The position numbers and the translations under genes are program-made. A DNA stretch of 64,000 nucleotides, taken from the NCBI RefSeq assembly GCF_000471905.2, contig NW_006494789.1, forward strand, positions 4,147,766 to 4,211,765, read 5' to 3'. The notes below the pieces were generated by a model. That model searched no databases. It had not been told where the DNA came from and worked only from the letters and a program-made list of their open reading frames with translations. This document shows, piece after piece, positions 24,019 through 35,399 of this stretch; the first letter of the stretch is position 1, and every line of letters begins with the position of its first letter. This stretch comes from Amborella trichopoda. Lineage: Eukaryota; Streptophyta; Magnoliopsida; Amborellales; Amborellaceae.

Positions 24019-25240
24019 TGAGGCAGTGAATTGGCTACTACATGGTGGGACACTCACCGGTAGTGGATATTGCTATGACACTGTAATGAATTAACCACTA
24101 CATGGTGGGACACTCATCGGTAGTTGATATTGTTGCGATACTGTGATTAATGGCCAATGCTTATGTTGATATTGACCACTATGCAGTGGGACACTCACTG
24201 GTAGTGGATACTGCTATGATACTGCCTGCTATGCTATGCGACACTCATTAGTAGTAAGGAAAGAGATGTCGGCATATCCCCTAACCTGTATAATGATAGA
24301 AATGGGTTAAGGGAGAGGATAAAGGGTCGCACCCAAGATTTATGAAATGAAATGATTGATTCCTTGTAAGGTAAGGGCCTATCGAACCCTCAATGCACAC
24401 AAGGGACTATGTGTGTATGTTGAGGGTATTACGAAGTGGATTAACCCATTTATCACTACCTTCCCTCCTGTACGATGGTAGAGGTCTTAAGAAATAGGAT
24501 TGGCTTAGCCTGATGGATAAGGCCTCTACTGCGGGAGTAGGTGATTTAGGGAGTGAGCGGATAAGAATTGATTTTCTGTATAAGGAATGTTTAGTATTAC
24601 AATGATTGGATGATTAATGATTTCACTGACTGAATGCTTATGATCACACCAATTTAAAGGTAACTGTCGTTTAAATGAAATGTTCATATTCACTGCCTTG
24701 ACCTGATATGCATATATGCTAAACTATGACTTTATATTGATGAACTATACTGTTTTCACACATGGATAGAACCACCACAGATGCATGATAGTAGACTTAC
24801 TTACTGAGATGTATAGCTCATCCCATTATTTATCTTCTCCTTGTAGATTGATAGCGACAGATGTAGGGCTGGAAATTCATGTTTGGCGGCTGGAAGACTA
24901 AGCAAGTGTTCTTGAAGAAGGTGCTTAGACCTTGTTTATGTCTTGGCTATTTGGCCTTGGTTTTGTTTTGTTCTTTGTGGATATGTGTAATATTGGGCCT
25001 AGGTTTCCCGAATTGAATGTAATATTTTGGACGATTTTTATATCACGAATTTTGGTGTGTGGAGTTTTTCCTTACTCTTATGCTAGTTAGGCTTGTTGCT
25101 TTAGTTCTCTTCCATAGTTTGCTCGATTTCAAATATAAAGGTATTTAGTCCACTCCTACTTGAGTGACAAACGTTACATTGAATCACAAAGATCGCTCGT
25201 CGCGGTGTAAGGTACAGCGATCGGGGGCGGGGTCGTGACA
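24019..25240 (+). repeat. truncated 3' LTR of Element 4
   Basis: Direct repeat of 22412-23634, about nine-tenths identical by eye, ending GGGGTCGTGACA. It starts mid-LTR, fused to gag. It contains the stem-loop units again at 24030-24250. Confidence 0.85.
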
Positions 25241-25245
25241 TTTTG

Positions 25246-25783
25246 CGAGTGGGTTTCTAGAAGCTGAAAGATCTGCCCCTTGAAGAGATTGACACAACTC
25301 TTTCATAGCTGAGGGGGGTTGCTATAGGAAGTGTGCTTGAAGTGATTCCTTACTTCAATAACATTACCAACGAGCTGGAGGGATGGAGGACGGAGGCTCT
25401 GAGGGAAGAGGAGGTGCCAAGCGACTAGAGGATTTGAAGCTGGAGTGGTTGGAGAATTCCCGTAGGTAGGAACGAGAGTTGGTTGATGTCCAAGTGAGGG
25501 AAATAGATGCTACCACCTCCCAGAGTTCTGCCCTTGCCGAGAAAGCTGTGACGTGCCATGGCAAGGTACAGGCCCTAAAGGAGAAAATTGCTAAATGAGC
25601 ACAAACACTTTAGAGTTGGAAGTGGAGATAGTAGCCTGAGAAGCCATGGACAAGGAGTTAGACTAGAAGTTACTAGACCTGGAGAACTCCTTGAGGAAGC
25701 AGCTGGCTCTAGTGAACCATGAGGCCAATATGGCCGCTGAATTAAGGGCCGAGATTGAGCGAATGAAGGCTTCAACCAAATAA
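25246..25783 (+). pseudogene. antisense ORF of Element 2, second part (coiled coil)
   Basis: Continues the ORF interrupted at 20607. Early blocks read LPLEEIDTTLS and VLEVIPYFNNITNELEGW; after a frame change, LKLEWLENSR and LVDVQVREIDATTSQSSALA follow. The end is a heptad-like helical stretch (LLDLENSLRKQLALVNHE, AAELRAEIERMKAST) with a stop at 25781. Two or three stops break it. Long C-terminal coiled coils are typical of the gypsy-associated antisense ORF proteins I know. A T-rich TTTATTTATTTATTTT run at 25840 suits a 3' end. It converges with the gag-protease tail on the other strand. Confidence 0.6.
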
Positions 25784-25924
25784 TGTAGAGAGAGGGTCAA
25801 TGAGGTTATTGATCGCTTTTGACAGTGTCTTCTTTGCATTTATTTATTTATTTTGTAAAGAAAAGGCACTTATAAAATTTTTCATTGATGAATGAAATGA
25901 CTCTTTTCTCGTTCCTATGAATGA

Positions 25925-26098
25925 CATGTCTTTTGTTCTTCCCTTTTCTTTCGTTTCACAGGTTCTTCCCTTTCATGGTTTGAGACGAGAAAGAATAGCC
26001 CACTCCATGCTGCATCTTGTGGCAGCTTATTGTGGCTTCAATGACCTCGAATGGGGGAGCAGTTGCTTCCTCAACCCTAAGTGTTTGATTGGAGAGGG
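25925..26098 (-). pseudogene. end of the gag-protease tail of Element 2
   Basis: On the minus strand this reads LRVEEATAPPFEVIEAT and HGVGYSFSSQTMKG, matching Element 1 at 56360-56480 (EEAIAPPFEVVEAT, QGVGHSFLSQTMKG). It continues the sequence interrupted at 43682 by Element 3. The match ends at about 25925, where the antisense ORF 3' region begins. Confidence 0.7.
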
Positions 26099-27410
26099 TG
26101 TTTGAATGCATTTTTCAGCACCTTGGTCCCTGATGCGGAATAAATAGAAAGTAGGTCAATAAAGCCTACAAAATAAGTGGAAATTCCAACAGTCTCACAA
26201 TTACCCTAAAATTGGTCAAGTTCTTCATCAGCACTCCAAAAGGCCACATGTCAAGTTTCATCATGATTAGACATGTCTAAGGTAGTGAACACAGATACAA
26301 TTTCAGCAAAATCGGCCTCTAGCACCCTGAAATGGATCTCGTAACTAGAACTATATTTTTGGTACATCAAACAGTTGTGGGACCACTGCCATTGGATCCG
26401 ACATGATCTAAAACCCCTATGGGTCAAGTTTCAGCTTAATCTAACAATCCAGGATAAAGTTATGGGTAAAATACCAAAAGGGCTAGGTCGCACACTATTC
26501 ATGTATGGCCACCTTACACCAAAACACCATTAAAGGTGGCTGATTTTATAGTCATGGGCAATGACTTTCGGAGCATATATCTCATTCGTTCCTAGTTGGA
26601 TCACACTCAAATTTGGTGAGTATGTTCGTCTTAGCAAGACGTACCATTCGATAAGTGGTACGCCCTGTGATGATGCCCGAGCAGGGAGAAAAACTAGGAA
26701 GAAGTTGTTGATCCGTGAAGAAAGTTGCAAAAAATTCATCAGCAACACGCCTCACTTTGGCAGCCAAATCACGACGTTCACGTACCCGATCGACACGAAA
26801 ACAATTGCATTATGTGCATAAGGTTCGTGACCATCTTTGGTCCGGACCTCACATACGATGAACGGTTGGATTACACACCCCTTGACGTCAAAGCGGCTGT
26901 AAATTTTGGCCATCAGATTTCACGATTTCGGCCAAAAACTCAAGATGACAAAATCTTCATCCGGACATGAAATCGAGCTGTGCATGTTGCAATGTGATTG
27001 TGAGGGCATGCTCAGTGTGATTCAGCAAATAAACTAAAGAAACAATCAAGGAACGAGCACACAATAGATCTGAAGTTTTCAAGGTTCATCCAAAATTCAA
27101 GTCTCATGATCATCGCTCAAAAACATGATTCATAGCTCGAAGGTGGTATCAAAGCGATCGCCATGCTGAGCCCCATAAGAAAACAGTCCTCTTTCGACCA
27201 AACGGGGATCAAAACAATTCTGGGTCAGTCATGGAGGATCACGCAAGTTCTCGAGCAACAACAGGGACTGTTTTAGAATTTCACATATTGTTAGGCAGGG
27301 GAAAAACACTTCTTTTGCACCTATTTTTAGATTTTCTTTTAATTCAATTAAATTATAATTATCTTCAATTCTAGGTAGTTTTTAGGCATACACCCATGTT
27401 TTAACCCAAT

Positions 27411-27420
27411 TCTATATAAA
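27411..27420 (+). promoter_or_regulatory. LTR TATA box (Element 3, 5' LTR)
   Basis: TCTATATAAA, followed by ACAAGCAATGCCTCATT. The same context is in the 3' LTR at 42633. Confidence 0.75.
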
Positions 27421-27569
27421 CAAGCAATGCCTCATTGTAAAAAAAAGAAGAAAAAGGCTAGATTCATTTTCTTGGATCAGTCAAGAAAGTTATGAATTTT
27501 GTTTGAGCTCATGAGTATGTCTTGGGGAGAGAGAATAAAAGGGCTGGTACCTTTCGATAAGGTAACTTT

Positions 27570-27770
27570 CTCTTTCTCTATCCTCCTTTCTTTTTCTCAT
27601 CTTTATATATTTCTCTCTCTTCTCATCTTTATATCTCTTTCTCTCTCTTCTTCTCATCTTTCTCTCTCTTTCTCTCTCTTATTCTCATCTTTATCTTTCT
27701 CTCTCTTCTTCTCATCTTTAGCTCTCTTTTCCTCCCTTCTCATCTCTATCTTCTCTCTCTCTTTTATTCT
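27570..27770. repeat. pyrimidine-rich microsatellite tract
   Basis: Repeats of TCTCTCTTTCTC and TTCTCATCTTTATC just downstream of the promoter. The 3' LTR has the same tract at 42795-43010. Confidence 0.9.
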
Positions 27771-27775
27771 TCTAA

Positions 27776-28715
27776 CACAGTCGGTGATGTCCAACGCCTA
27801 CTGTGGCTTCTTCTTCTCTGCTTCTTACACAATTAGCGAAGCCTAGAGCCGACTGTATCTTCTCTCTCTTCTCTGTCTAATACAGTTGGTGAATCTTAGT
27901 GCCAACTGTATCTTCTCTCTCTTTTATGTCTGATACAGTCTATGAAGCCTAATGCCGACTGCATCTTCTCTCTCTTCTCTGTCTGATATAGTTGATGAAG
28001 CCTAACACAGACTGCATCTTCTCTCTCTTCTCTATCTGACAATCAGTGAAGCTTAGTACTGACTGCATCTTCTCTCTTCTCTTTCTGACAGTCGACAAAG
28101 TCTAGTGTCGACTGCATCTTCTCTCTCTTTTGTGTCTGATACAATAGGTGAAGCCTACCGTCGGCTGCATCTTCTCTCTCTTCTGTGTTTGATATAATCG
28201 GTGAAGCCTAACATCTACTGCATCTTCTCTCTCTTCTTTATTTGACAGTCAGTGAAGCCTAGCACCGACTGCATCTTCTCTTTCTTCTCTATCTAACACA
28301 ACCGATGAAGCCTAGCACCGACTATATTTTTTCTCACTTCTCTATTTAATAATGTCGGCAAAGCCTAGCGCAGATTGCATCTTCTCTCTCTCTTCTCTGT
28401 CTGACAATCGGTGAAGTCTAGTGTTGACTACATCCTGTTTTTCTCCTTTGTCTGACACAATCGGCGAAGCCTAGCACCGACTGAACTTTCTCTGTTTAGC
28501 ACAGTCGGCAATGCCCAACACCGACTGCGTCTCTTTCTTTTCTCTCTTCTTAAAAAGCAACCGACAATGCCTAGTGTCGACTACGTCCTTCTTTCCCCCT
28601 CTCCTTGACACACCCAATGATGCATAGTGCCGACTGTATCTTCTTTCTCTTCATCTTCCAACACAGCCAGCAATGCCTAGCGTCGACTGCGTCTTTCTCC
28701 TTCCTCTCTCCTTTA
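27776..28715 (+). repeat. tandem array of about 50-bp stem-loop units in the 5' LTR
   Basis: About 18-20 units: a pyrimidine spacer (CATCTTCTCTCTCTTCTCTG), TCTGACA, then an inverted repeat with arms such as CAGTCGGCG and CGCCGACTG around AAGCCTAG. Several units have arms altered in a matched way: CAGTTGG with CCAACTG (27883-27908), CAGTCGACA with TGTCGACTG (28088-28113), CAATCAGT with ACTGACTG (28040-28066). About ten RCCGAC words in both orientations lie in the arms. The 3' LTR goes from its pyrimidine tract straight to the flank, without any unit. Confidence 0.9.
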
Positions 28716-29483
28716 TTCTCTCGCCTCTCACACTCTTCTCTTCCTTTCTTCTAGCTCCTTTCTGCTCCCTTATTCTCTTCTCTCATTTCTTATTCTTTCC
28801 TTTTGACCTCATTTTGTTATTCTTTCGTTTGTTCAAGAAGGGTTGAGATTAGCCTCTAATGATAGTCCTGTTGTCTAGCTGTAATGTTGTTGTGCTAAAA
28901 TTATTGTGCCCGCTTTATTGCTATGACAGACTAACCATCGTTCTTAGCTAGTTGGTATTAGTAATGACGTCTAATAGTAATTCTAAGAGCCAGTCTAAGT
29001 TACCAAGCTTGTTTTACTACCACGTCAGGCCAATTATTCACTAGCTTAGCCACTGCGCTGATCTCCCCGCTAGTCGAATTCTTCTCTCCCCCATCTTTCT
29101 TCTCTTCTTTTTTTGAATGCGTATGCTTGTGTATGTTTACCAAAGAGGAAACGGTGAGGTTCAACCCACTTGTCTTATAACCTTGCCATATGTGTGTGAT
29201 TGCAGAAAACAGGGGAATACAAGCTAAGGGAGGCGACTTCGAACTTGTGTTATTCTTGAGGGGCTTTCTTCATGATCTAAGAGGGTGCCCACACAAGCCA
29301 GCCAGTGTAAGTCCCGAACCCACTTTAAATTCCTCTCTCATCGGTTGGTAATACCTGCCCTTGTTCTCAAATGAGGTTCTCGAGAGAGCGATCTCACAAA
29401 GTCCTAGGTTTCCCCAAAACCTGAGATGCATGCCCCCTGATCGTCAAAGATCCGGAGGCCAAGATCGGGGCACCTAACTAGCT

Positions 29484-29501
29484 TGGCGACTCCAGTGGGG
29501 A
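29484..29501 (+). other. primer-binding site, tRNA-Arg type (Element 3)
   Basis: TGGCGACTCCAGTGGGGA, three bases after the LTR end, one change from the Element 1 site. Confidence 0.75.
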
Positions 29502-29581
29502 ATTACTACCCCTTAGTTGGATATTTCTTGTTTGGCTAGTTTCCTATTTTATTATCTGCTTTCATTATCTCTTCTCACTTT

Positions 29582-30900
29582 ATGGCGTGTGGGTTCTCTG
29601 ATCCATTCATATGAATCGGAGATTTTCTTATCCCCGCATTCGTGACTGTCCCTGGGGAACAAGTTCCTCAAACTTCGTTCTCAACCGTCCTTTTGAGCAA
29701 AGACCCCATGTCTAGCTCCCAGGTCTTAACCTAGACTGGTGTGAGGCAGAACTTAAAGGTCCCTCACTCCCCATCTCCTCACTCTGGTGGAACCTCAACC
29801 AAGGCATCCTGCATAGGTGACACACACGCCTTTGCTCACAGCATGCACTCAGCCATCAGCAAGCCTTTTGTCGGTCGTGTTGGAGAGGTATGCCGGAAGA
29901 CTGCCCAATCCCTTTCTACAAAAGGCAAGTTACCATTGCTTCTAAGGGTCGCTGCATGGCTACCCCCCACATTCTTGCAGCACCAGTCTCTACCCTTAGA
30001 GGCTCAACACATCGAGGTTGAAGCCCTACAGTCTCCACCACTCACACACACCACAAGGCTCGTGGGTCACCCACTCGAGCCACACATTGGGGCAACCCTT
30101 ATATTACCTCGAGTCCACACCAGGATTAGACCTTCTAAGTCCAGATGCTATGCAGGCTGATCACACGCATCTCATTGCTCGGGGCAACGCCGTTAGTGCA
30201 CTAACCCGAGTGCACAGGAGATGACCGCCTCGTCCTCCTACTTAGCACACACAAGCGCACCTTGTAAGGGGCAGGTCTCCACCTGTTCTCATACAGACAC
30301 TTACGGGCAGTCCTCGGCCTCTTAAGGCCAGACCGCCTTCTTGAGCCCCGGTTGACCCCCAAGTCACCCATGATCCTTCTTCGAGGAGTGCACATGCATC
30401 GCCATCACAAACGTAACCTCGCCCTTGACTCAGGCCTCCTCATGAGTCAACCCGCTCATGCCTGCTCCTCCTTCTTCGAGCAAGCACCTTCAGCATTGGT
30501 ACTTGAAGGTTTTCCCCAAGACTACCATCCTAAACCAGCCCCGTCACTTTGGTCCGGTCTTTGGAGCCCACAAGAGAGCTCACGGTAATGACCTGATGGA
30601 AGATCGAGTCTTTCATCCTCCACGGCCCAAGATGACTCCAGTCCTTGGCCCTCATCTTTTGTCGCACCTGATGGAGATAGCTCTCTCTTGTGCAAGAAGA
30701 GCTGACGAGCCGCAACCCAGATCGCAGTTTTGGCTTGAGGTCCATCAAAACCTCAAGGCTAATTGTGATAGAGGTCTACGATTTCTGACTAAAGAAAAGA
30801 GCAAGGCGATCAGGGCAGCCAGCTCTGATGACTCTCTTCGCCTGGACCCCTTCTACCCTCTTCAGATGACGAAGCCTGAAGAAAAGCTTTATGAACCATC
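29582..30900 (+). pseudogene. conserved ORF upstream of gag, or gag N-terminus (Element 3)
   Basis: Starts MACGFSDPFI and continues in the same frame, through stops, to HPLEPHIGATLILPRVHT (30060-30115), open from 29741 to 30160. A second stretch (30458-30900) reads PHLLSHLMEIALSCARR, SQFWLEVHQNLKAN and FYPLQMTKPEEKLY, matching Element 2 at 48179-48550. It precedes gag directly. No known domain recognised. See Element 1 for the alternatives. Confidence 0.65.
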
Positions 30901-32100
30901 GAGAACCGGTCCTCACACGATCGACATACAAAGATCGGGTCCAATCAGGGCATGTTGTCCCCCTGATGACTGATCAACTGCACACGACTTGTAAAGTTTG
31001 CAAACCCTCAGCTGCAACTAACACTAACCTCCATAGAGAAATAGTCACCGTGATGATTATAAGCGAGCTTGGTGACGCGCAGGAAGAGCGCATAAACAAA
31101 TTTGACGAAATGGTGCGCGCGATGATGGAAAGGATTGATCGTATAGATGCCGCACGCCAGTCAGCTAACCATGAGGTCAATTCCCATTACTCTGATGGTG
31201 CACCTTCAAGGCAGCCCCCTGCCTCTTTCTCACTGGACAATTCTCCCCCTCATCCCATCTATTAGGTAGTCATTGATGCTATGGTGATCCATAGCCTAAA
31301 GAACAGACAAATTCCAGGGACATAGGGTGTGACCCCTTACCAAAGGTTGTACCCTTCATACATTGACCAGGTCCTGTTTCCCTCAGATTACAAGAAAGGG
31401 AACTTTCCTTTATTCAACAGAACCACCTCCCCTAACCAGTATATTGCCCACTTCCAAGTAGCATGTGGAGAAACAATGGCTGATGGGAGACTTCTTGTCT
31501 GTCAGTCTATTGAAATCCTTGACAGCTCAGCTTTCCAGTGGTATGCTCGACTCCCTCCAAACTCAGTACATACATGGGAGGAAATGGAGAAACTATTTTA
31601 TCAGTGCTTCTAGGAGGTCAAGAGAGAGGCTCAAACCATCAAATTTCTCACCCTGACTCAAGATCCCAATAAGCCCGCGGACCAGTTCATATCAAGATGG
31701 AGGAATTTGGTTGCTCGCCATCCTTATCCTATGCCTAAGAAGGACGTTGTTCAAACTTGTGTGCGGAACATGCAAGCTGAGATTGCTCTACGAGTCGAGG
31801 CCTCTAACCTGACTTCCATGTCAGAGCTGATTTCTAAATCAGTTTGCATATAAAGTTTATCACGCCACCACAGCGGGTTACGACAACTGCCTGCAAGCTC
31901 TGAGAATAATCGGAGGAATGGTAGCTCTTGGTACAACACACGAGGCAGCAAACAGAAAGGAGTAATCAGTGTAGCGGTCACGGTCACTAATCCAAAGAAG
32001 GCTCTCTCCCAAATTCTAAAACTCTCTAAACGCACAGCGCAGACAATGCCTCTCAGGTCGGTAAGCAACAATAGTCGTACAACTGAGTACCCCCACTAGC
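30901..32100 (+). pseudogene. gag: gag capsid region (Element 3)
   Basis: Gag builds the particle. After QEERINKFDEMVRAMMER (a short helix) comes the retrotransposon gag domain from about 31340: YQRLYPSYIDQVLFPSDYK, then DSSAFQWYARLPPNSVHTW and EEMEKLFYQCF, QDPNKPADQFISRWRNL and QAEIALRVEASNLTSMSEL. Stops lie at 31263, 31324, 31611 and near 31850. Order and wording agree with the Tat-lineage gag and with Elements 1 and 2. Confidence 0.85.
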
Positions 32101-32249
32101 CAACCTTGATCGGGGTGATTATTTCACCAGGCATAGGAACAAGGTCTGCCCCTTTGAGAAGGAATGGGTCCCTACGCTATTCTGGTTAGTATTGGAACAT
32201 AATATAATCCAGCTTTCAGAAGCCAAGTTCCCCGAGTAAGCTGTCCTTA

Positions 32250-32812
32250 ACACTCAGGCAAATTATTGTCCCTAATTGGAGGATAAATAATCCCATAGAT
32301 GACTGCTACACGTTGACAGATATTATCGAGGCTCTGATTCAGAAGGGTCAGATAAATCTTGAAGACTTAAAGAAGGCCTTTGGGGCAACCGAGGCCTCCC
32401 ATGCAGTAACCATCCAGGAGGAAGATGATTGCCTGGTATCCTTTACACCTTCTTCATTATAATGCTTCAGGAAGGCATAATCACACTGAAGTAGGCAAGG
32501 CGACCCCGTCACCTTGCTAAGGGGACCGAGGACTGCTGGTGCCCTTATTACCAAATAAGGGGTCATTACCTCTGGGAGTGCGCCCGTTTTCATGATATAT
32601 TCACAAAGAAAATGCCGGAATGTCAGGAATTTTTCAACGTCCTAGTAAGCGATCCCCAATCCACTGCTCCATCAGTGCGAGAGGAGGACCTCCCAACACA
32701 AGACTCTCCTAATAATGATTTAGACTCTACTGAACCCTCGGCTTCCCACCCATGGATAGTCCACCATGGGCGAAGTAGACTCAAGTCCTTAAGACAAGGA
32801 GCAGTTCGCTAA
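32250..32812 (+). pseudogene. gag: gag nucleocapsid region with two degenerate knuckles (Element 3)
   Basis: First knuckle is degraded (NYCPNWRINNPIDDCYTL at about 32262-32315), followed by IIEALIQKGQINLEDLKKAF. The second at 32540-32581 reads CPYYQIRGHYLWEC: C-X2-Y-X4-H-X4-C, with Tyr where Elements 1 and 2 have His. ORF 32612-32812 then gives SHPWIVHHGRSRLKSLRQ, which matches the same place in Element 1 (53975-54045). Confidence 0.7.
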
Positions 32813-33960
32813 GCTAGGGCTGTTTACAAGCCTAGTGAGATGAATCAAACACCACCTCAGAAAACCAGAAAGAGACAGACACCAAGGGCTTCTCATCTGA
32901 GAAACAAGATGGCTCAACCTTCAGTTGAGCAGGAATTTCTCAGGCCCCTTCCCCACTGCCAAATTTACTGGACTTCATCCTTGACACGATCTTTCTTCGT
33001 TCTTCATCCTATCAAGAAGACGTTCCCGTGCCATCTTCCACTCAGAGAACGTCTAATGAGGGTGACGACGTTAAAAGAACTCCCCAACAGTCTAAGCATG
33101 GGAAAGACCTAAAAGCTGCCCTGCACCTGTCCAACCCTGGTAATGATGCAAAAACCTGCCCAGATAGGTCCGATGAGGGGAACGAACTTAAAATCCCCCA
33201 CCTTCTAACCCTTCTCCTTGTTCTTCATTCTGCTTCTCACTTTCTTCTTCTTTGTCTCTTGCAAGTACAACCTTGATATGTCCAAATTTCAAGGTTCGCG
33301 ACAGAGAACTTGAAGGGTCCAGCATAAGCAGGATAATGGAAGCGGTTGAGAAAGATCCTTGCCTAGAAAGTAGGATTCTTGACAGTTGCTGATGCCTTGT
33401 AAGCTCGAGCCAAAGCACAACTACCCTCTTCAAAGAAGCACAAAAAATTGAAGCCAAAGATATCCTAGTGGCCCTCTCAGCCCGACTTTGAGCAGAGACT
33501 GAAAGAATCAAGGGGGCAGAGTTTCTATTCTCAGGAACCTTGCCACATGATACAACTCTGTGAAGTACATGCTAGCATGAGGAAAACACAGCAGACACCT
33601 GTTCAAAGACCGTGTGATTTGCATGGGCACACTTATTGCGCTACAATCATTGAATCTCAAATTCCCTATAATCTCTAAGTCGAACTCCTGCAGTTCGATA
33701 AACAATCTCTAATTACGAAAGACCCTTTCGTTCCTCAATCTCGAGAAGATGCGAAAATCATGATTCGCTCTGGACCTCTATCAGAGGCAGAGATGTCAGG
33801 ATCATGGGTCTCTTCACTTGAAGTCACTCAAAAGATCTCTGAAAACAACGATGAATATTTGCAGGAGGCCCCAAAAGAATAGGAAGAAGGCGGTCAGGCC
33901 ACAACCGACGAACTTGAAGAAATAAATCTTGGAGACGAAGAGGACAGCAGACCCACTTTC
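32813..33960 (+). pseudogene. linker where protease would be expected (Element 3)
   Basis: The first part (33050-33180; DDVKRTPQQSKHGKDLK) matches the spacer before protease in Elements 1 and 2. The match ends near 33240. From there to RT I find no DGG or D-S/T-G motif and no homology to the protease seen at 54924-55757. A deletion or replacement has probably removed it. Confidence 0.55.
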
Positions 33961-33966
33961 ATTTCA

Positions 33967-35335
33967 GTGAATATGTCTCCAAAAGAGAAAGAAGATTTGA
34001 TTACCTTCTTGCGAGCAAATCGGGACGTCTTTTCTTGGCATTATCATGAGATGCCTAGTTTAGACCTCAAGTCGTCGTTCACCGTCTCGACATTGACCCG
34101 ACTGTCAACCCTGTGGGAAGAAGAATGGGAAGAAGGTTCAGGCCTGACCTTGAAATGCAGATAGACGTTGAGGTTACCAAACTCAGACAATCAGGCTTCA
34201 TTCGTGAAGTCAAGTATCCCAAATGTCTAGAAAATTTCGTTCTAGTCAAGAAGAAGAACGGTCAAATTAGGGTATGCATTGACTTTCGCAAGCTCAGTAC
34301 TTCTTTTCCCAAGGATGACTTCCCGTTGCCATTCACCGAGATGCTCATCAACTCAACAATTGACTATCAAATCTTTTCCTTCATGGATGGGTACTCCGGG
34401 TATAACTAGATACGATTGGTGCCTGAAGATGAAGAAGCCACTACGTTCTTAACTCCAAAATGGGTCTTCTGTTACACAATGATGCCTTTTGGATTAAAGA
34501 ACGTTGGTGCCACATACCAGAGAGCAATGACGACCATCTTGAAAGACATGATGCACAAAGAGGAGGAGTGTTATGTAGATGACTTGGTGGTAAAATCCGA
34601 AGAGAAGGATGCTCACATGAGAGACCATGAAAAGGTATTCAAGCAATTGCGCCTTCATCAACTTAAAATGAACCTGCTAAAATGCACTTTCGGCGTGTGC
34701 TCGGGAAAATTCTTGGGGTTCATAGTCAGACATCAAGGGCTTGAGGTTGAGCTAGTCAAGATCAGAGCAATCCAAGAAATGCCATCACCAACTACACTGT
34801 GAGAATTGCTCTCCCTTCAAGGGCAGCTACCATACATCTGCAGGTTCATCTCAAATTCACCAAGTCACTGTAAACCCTTTACACACCTGCTAAAGAAAGA
34901 TGCCCCATTCATCTTGGATGAAGCATGTCAGGTAGCCCTTGATGACAACAAGCATTATTTACTCAACCCTCTAGTGCTTTCTACACTAGTGTTGGAAAAC
35001 CTTCATTCTATACGTGACTGCTCTGGACGAGTCACTCGAGGCATTGTCGGCACAAAATGATGACGGGGGAAAAGAGACTGCGTTATATTACCTCAGTCGC
35101 AGGATGCAAGGGGCCGCGCAGAGTTATCCCCTTATTCAGAAGATGTGCCCTGATCTTTGCAATACAAAACCTTTGCCATTACTTAATTGGTAATGAAGTG
35201 AAACTTATATGAAAAGCGGATCCTGTAAAGTTTCTTATGACATGCGCATGCCTGTCAGGATGCCTTGCTAAGTGGGAATTATTGCAGATGGAATTCGACA
35301 TCACGTAAGTCCCACAAAAATCCATCATTGGTCAG
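33967..35335 (+). pseudogene. pol: reverse transcriptase and RNase H (Element 3)
   Basis: RT copies element RNA into DNA. Lead-in: LITFLRANRDVFSWHYHEMP. RT motifs in order: GFIREVKYPKCLENFVLVKK, VCIDFRKLS, PKDDFPLP, FSFMDGYSGYN, MMPFGLKNVGATYQRAM, and catalytic YVDD at 34572-34583, which is intact. After a stop at 34801 comes the connection and RNase H region (AALDD..., GIVGTK, YYLSRRMQGAAQSY). Wording, especially GLKNVGATYQRAM, is Tat-lineage. Defects: frame change near 34150, Gln-to-stop at 34410 (YN-stop-IRL), stops at 34801 and in RNase H. Confidence 0.9.
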
Positions 35336-35399
35336 GCTTTGGCTGACTTTCTTGTAGCTCACCCCCTACCGGCAGAATCTCCTTTATCCAGCGACCTCC

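Larger units (their letters stand above)
20608..25240 (+). mobile_element. Element 4: truncated chromovirus-like Ty3/gypsy element
   Basis: A 3.03 kb 5' LTR (20608-23634), initiator-Met primer site, 250 bp of gag, then the last 1.2 kb of the 3' LTR (24019-25240). LTR starts TGTAAGGGCC and both copies end GTCGTGACA. Flanks are TGTTG (20603-20607) and TTTTG (25241-25245), four of five equal. It disrupts the antisense ORF of Element 2. The rest of gag, all of pol and the first 1.8 kb of the 3' LTR are missing. Long LTRs, primer site and gag wording fit the Del/Tekay group, but with no chromodomain left this is inference. Confidence 0.8.
26099..29480 (+). repeat. 5' LTR of Element 3
   Basis: 3.38 kb, about 1 kb longer than the 3' LTR because of the stem-loop array at 27776-28715. 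The first 140 bases are roughly 88% identical to the 3' LTR by eye. It carries a TATA box, pyrimidine-rich tracts at 27570-27770, and a TGGTATCAAAGCG word at 27150 upstream of the TATA box. Confidence 0.9.

Noticed and set aside
27776..28715. CRISPR-like array
   Set aside because: Repeats and spacers both vary, spacers are the same pyrimidine sequence, and the context is a plant LTR.
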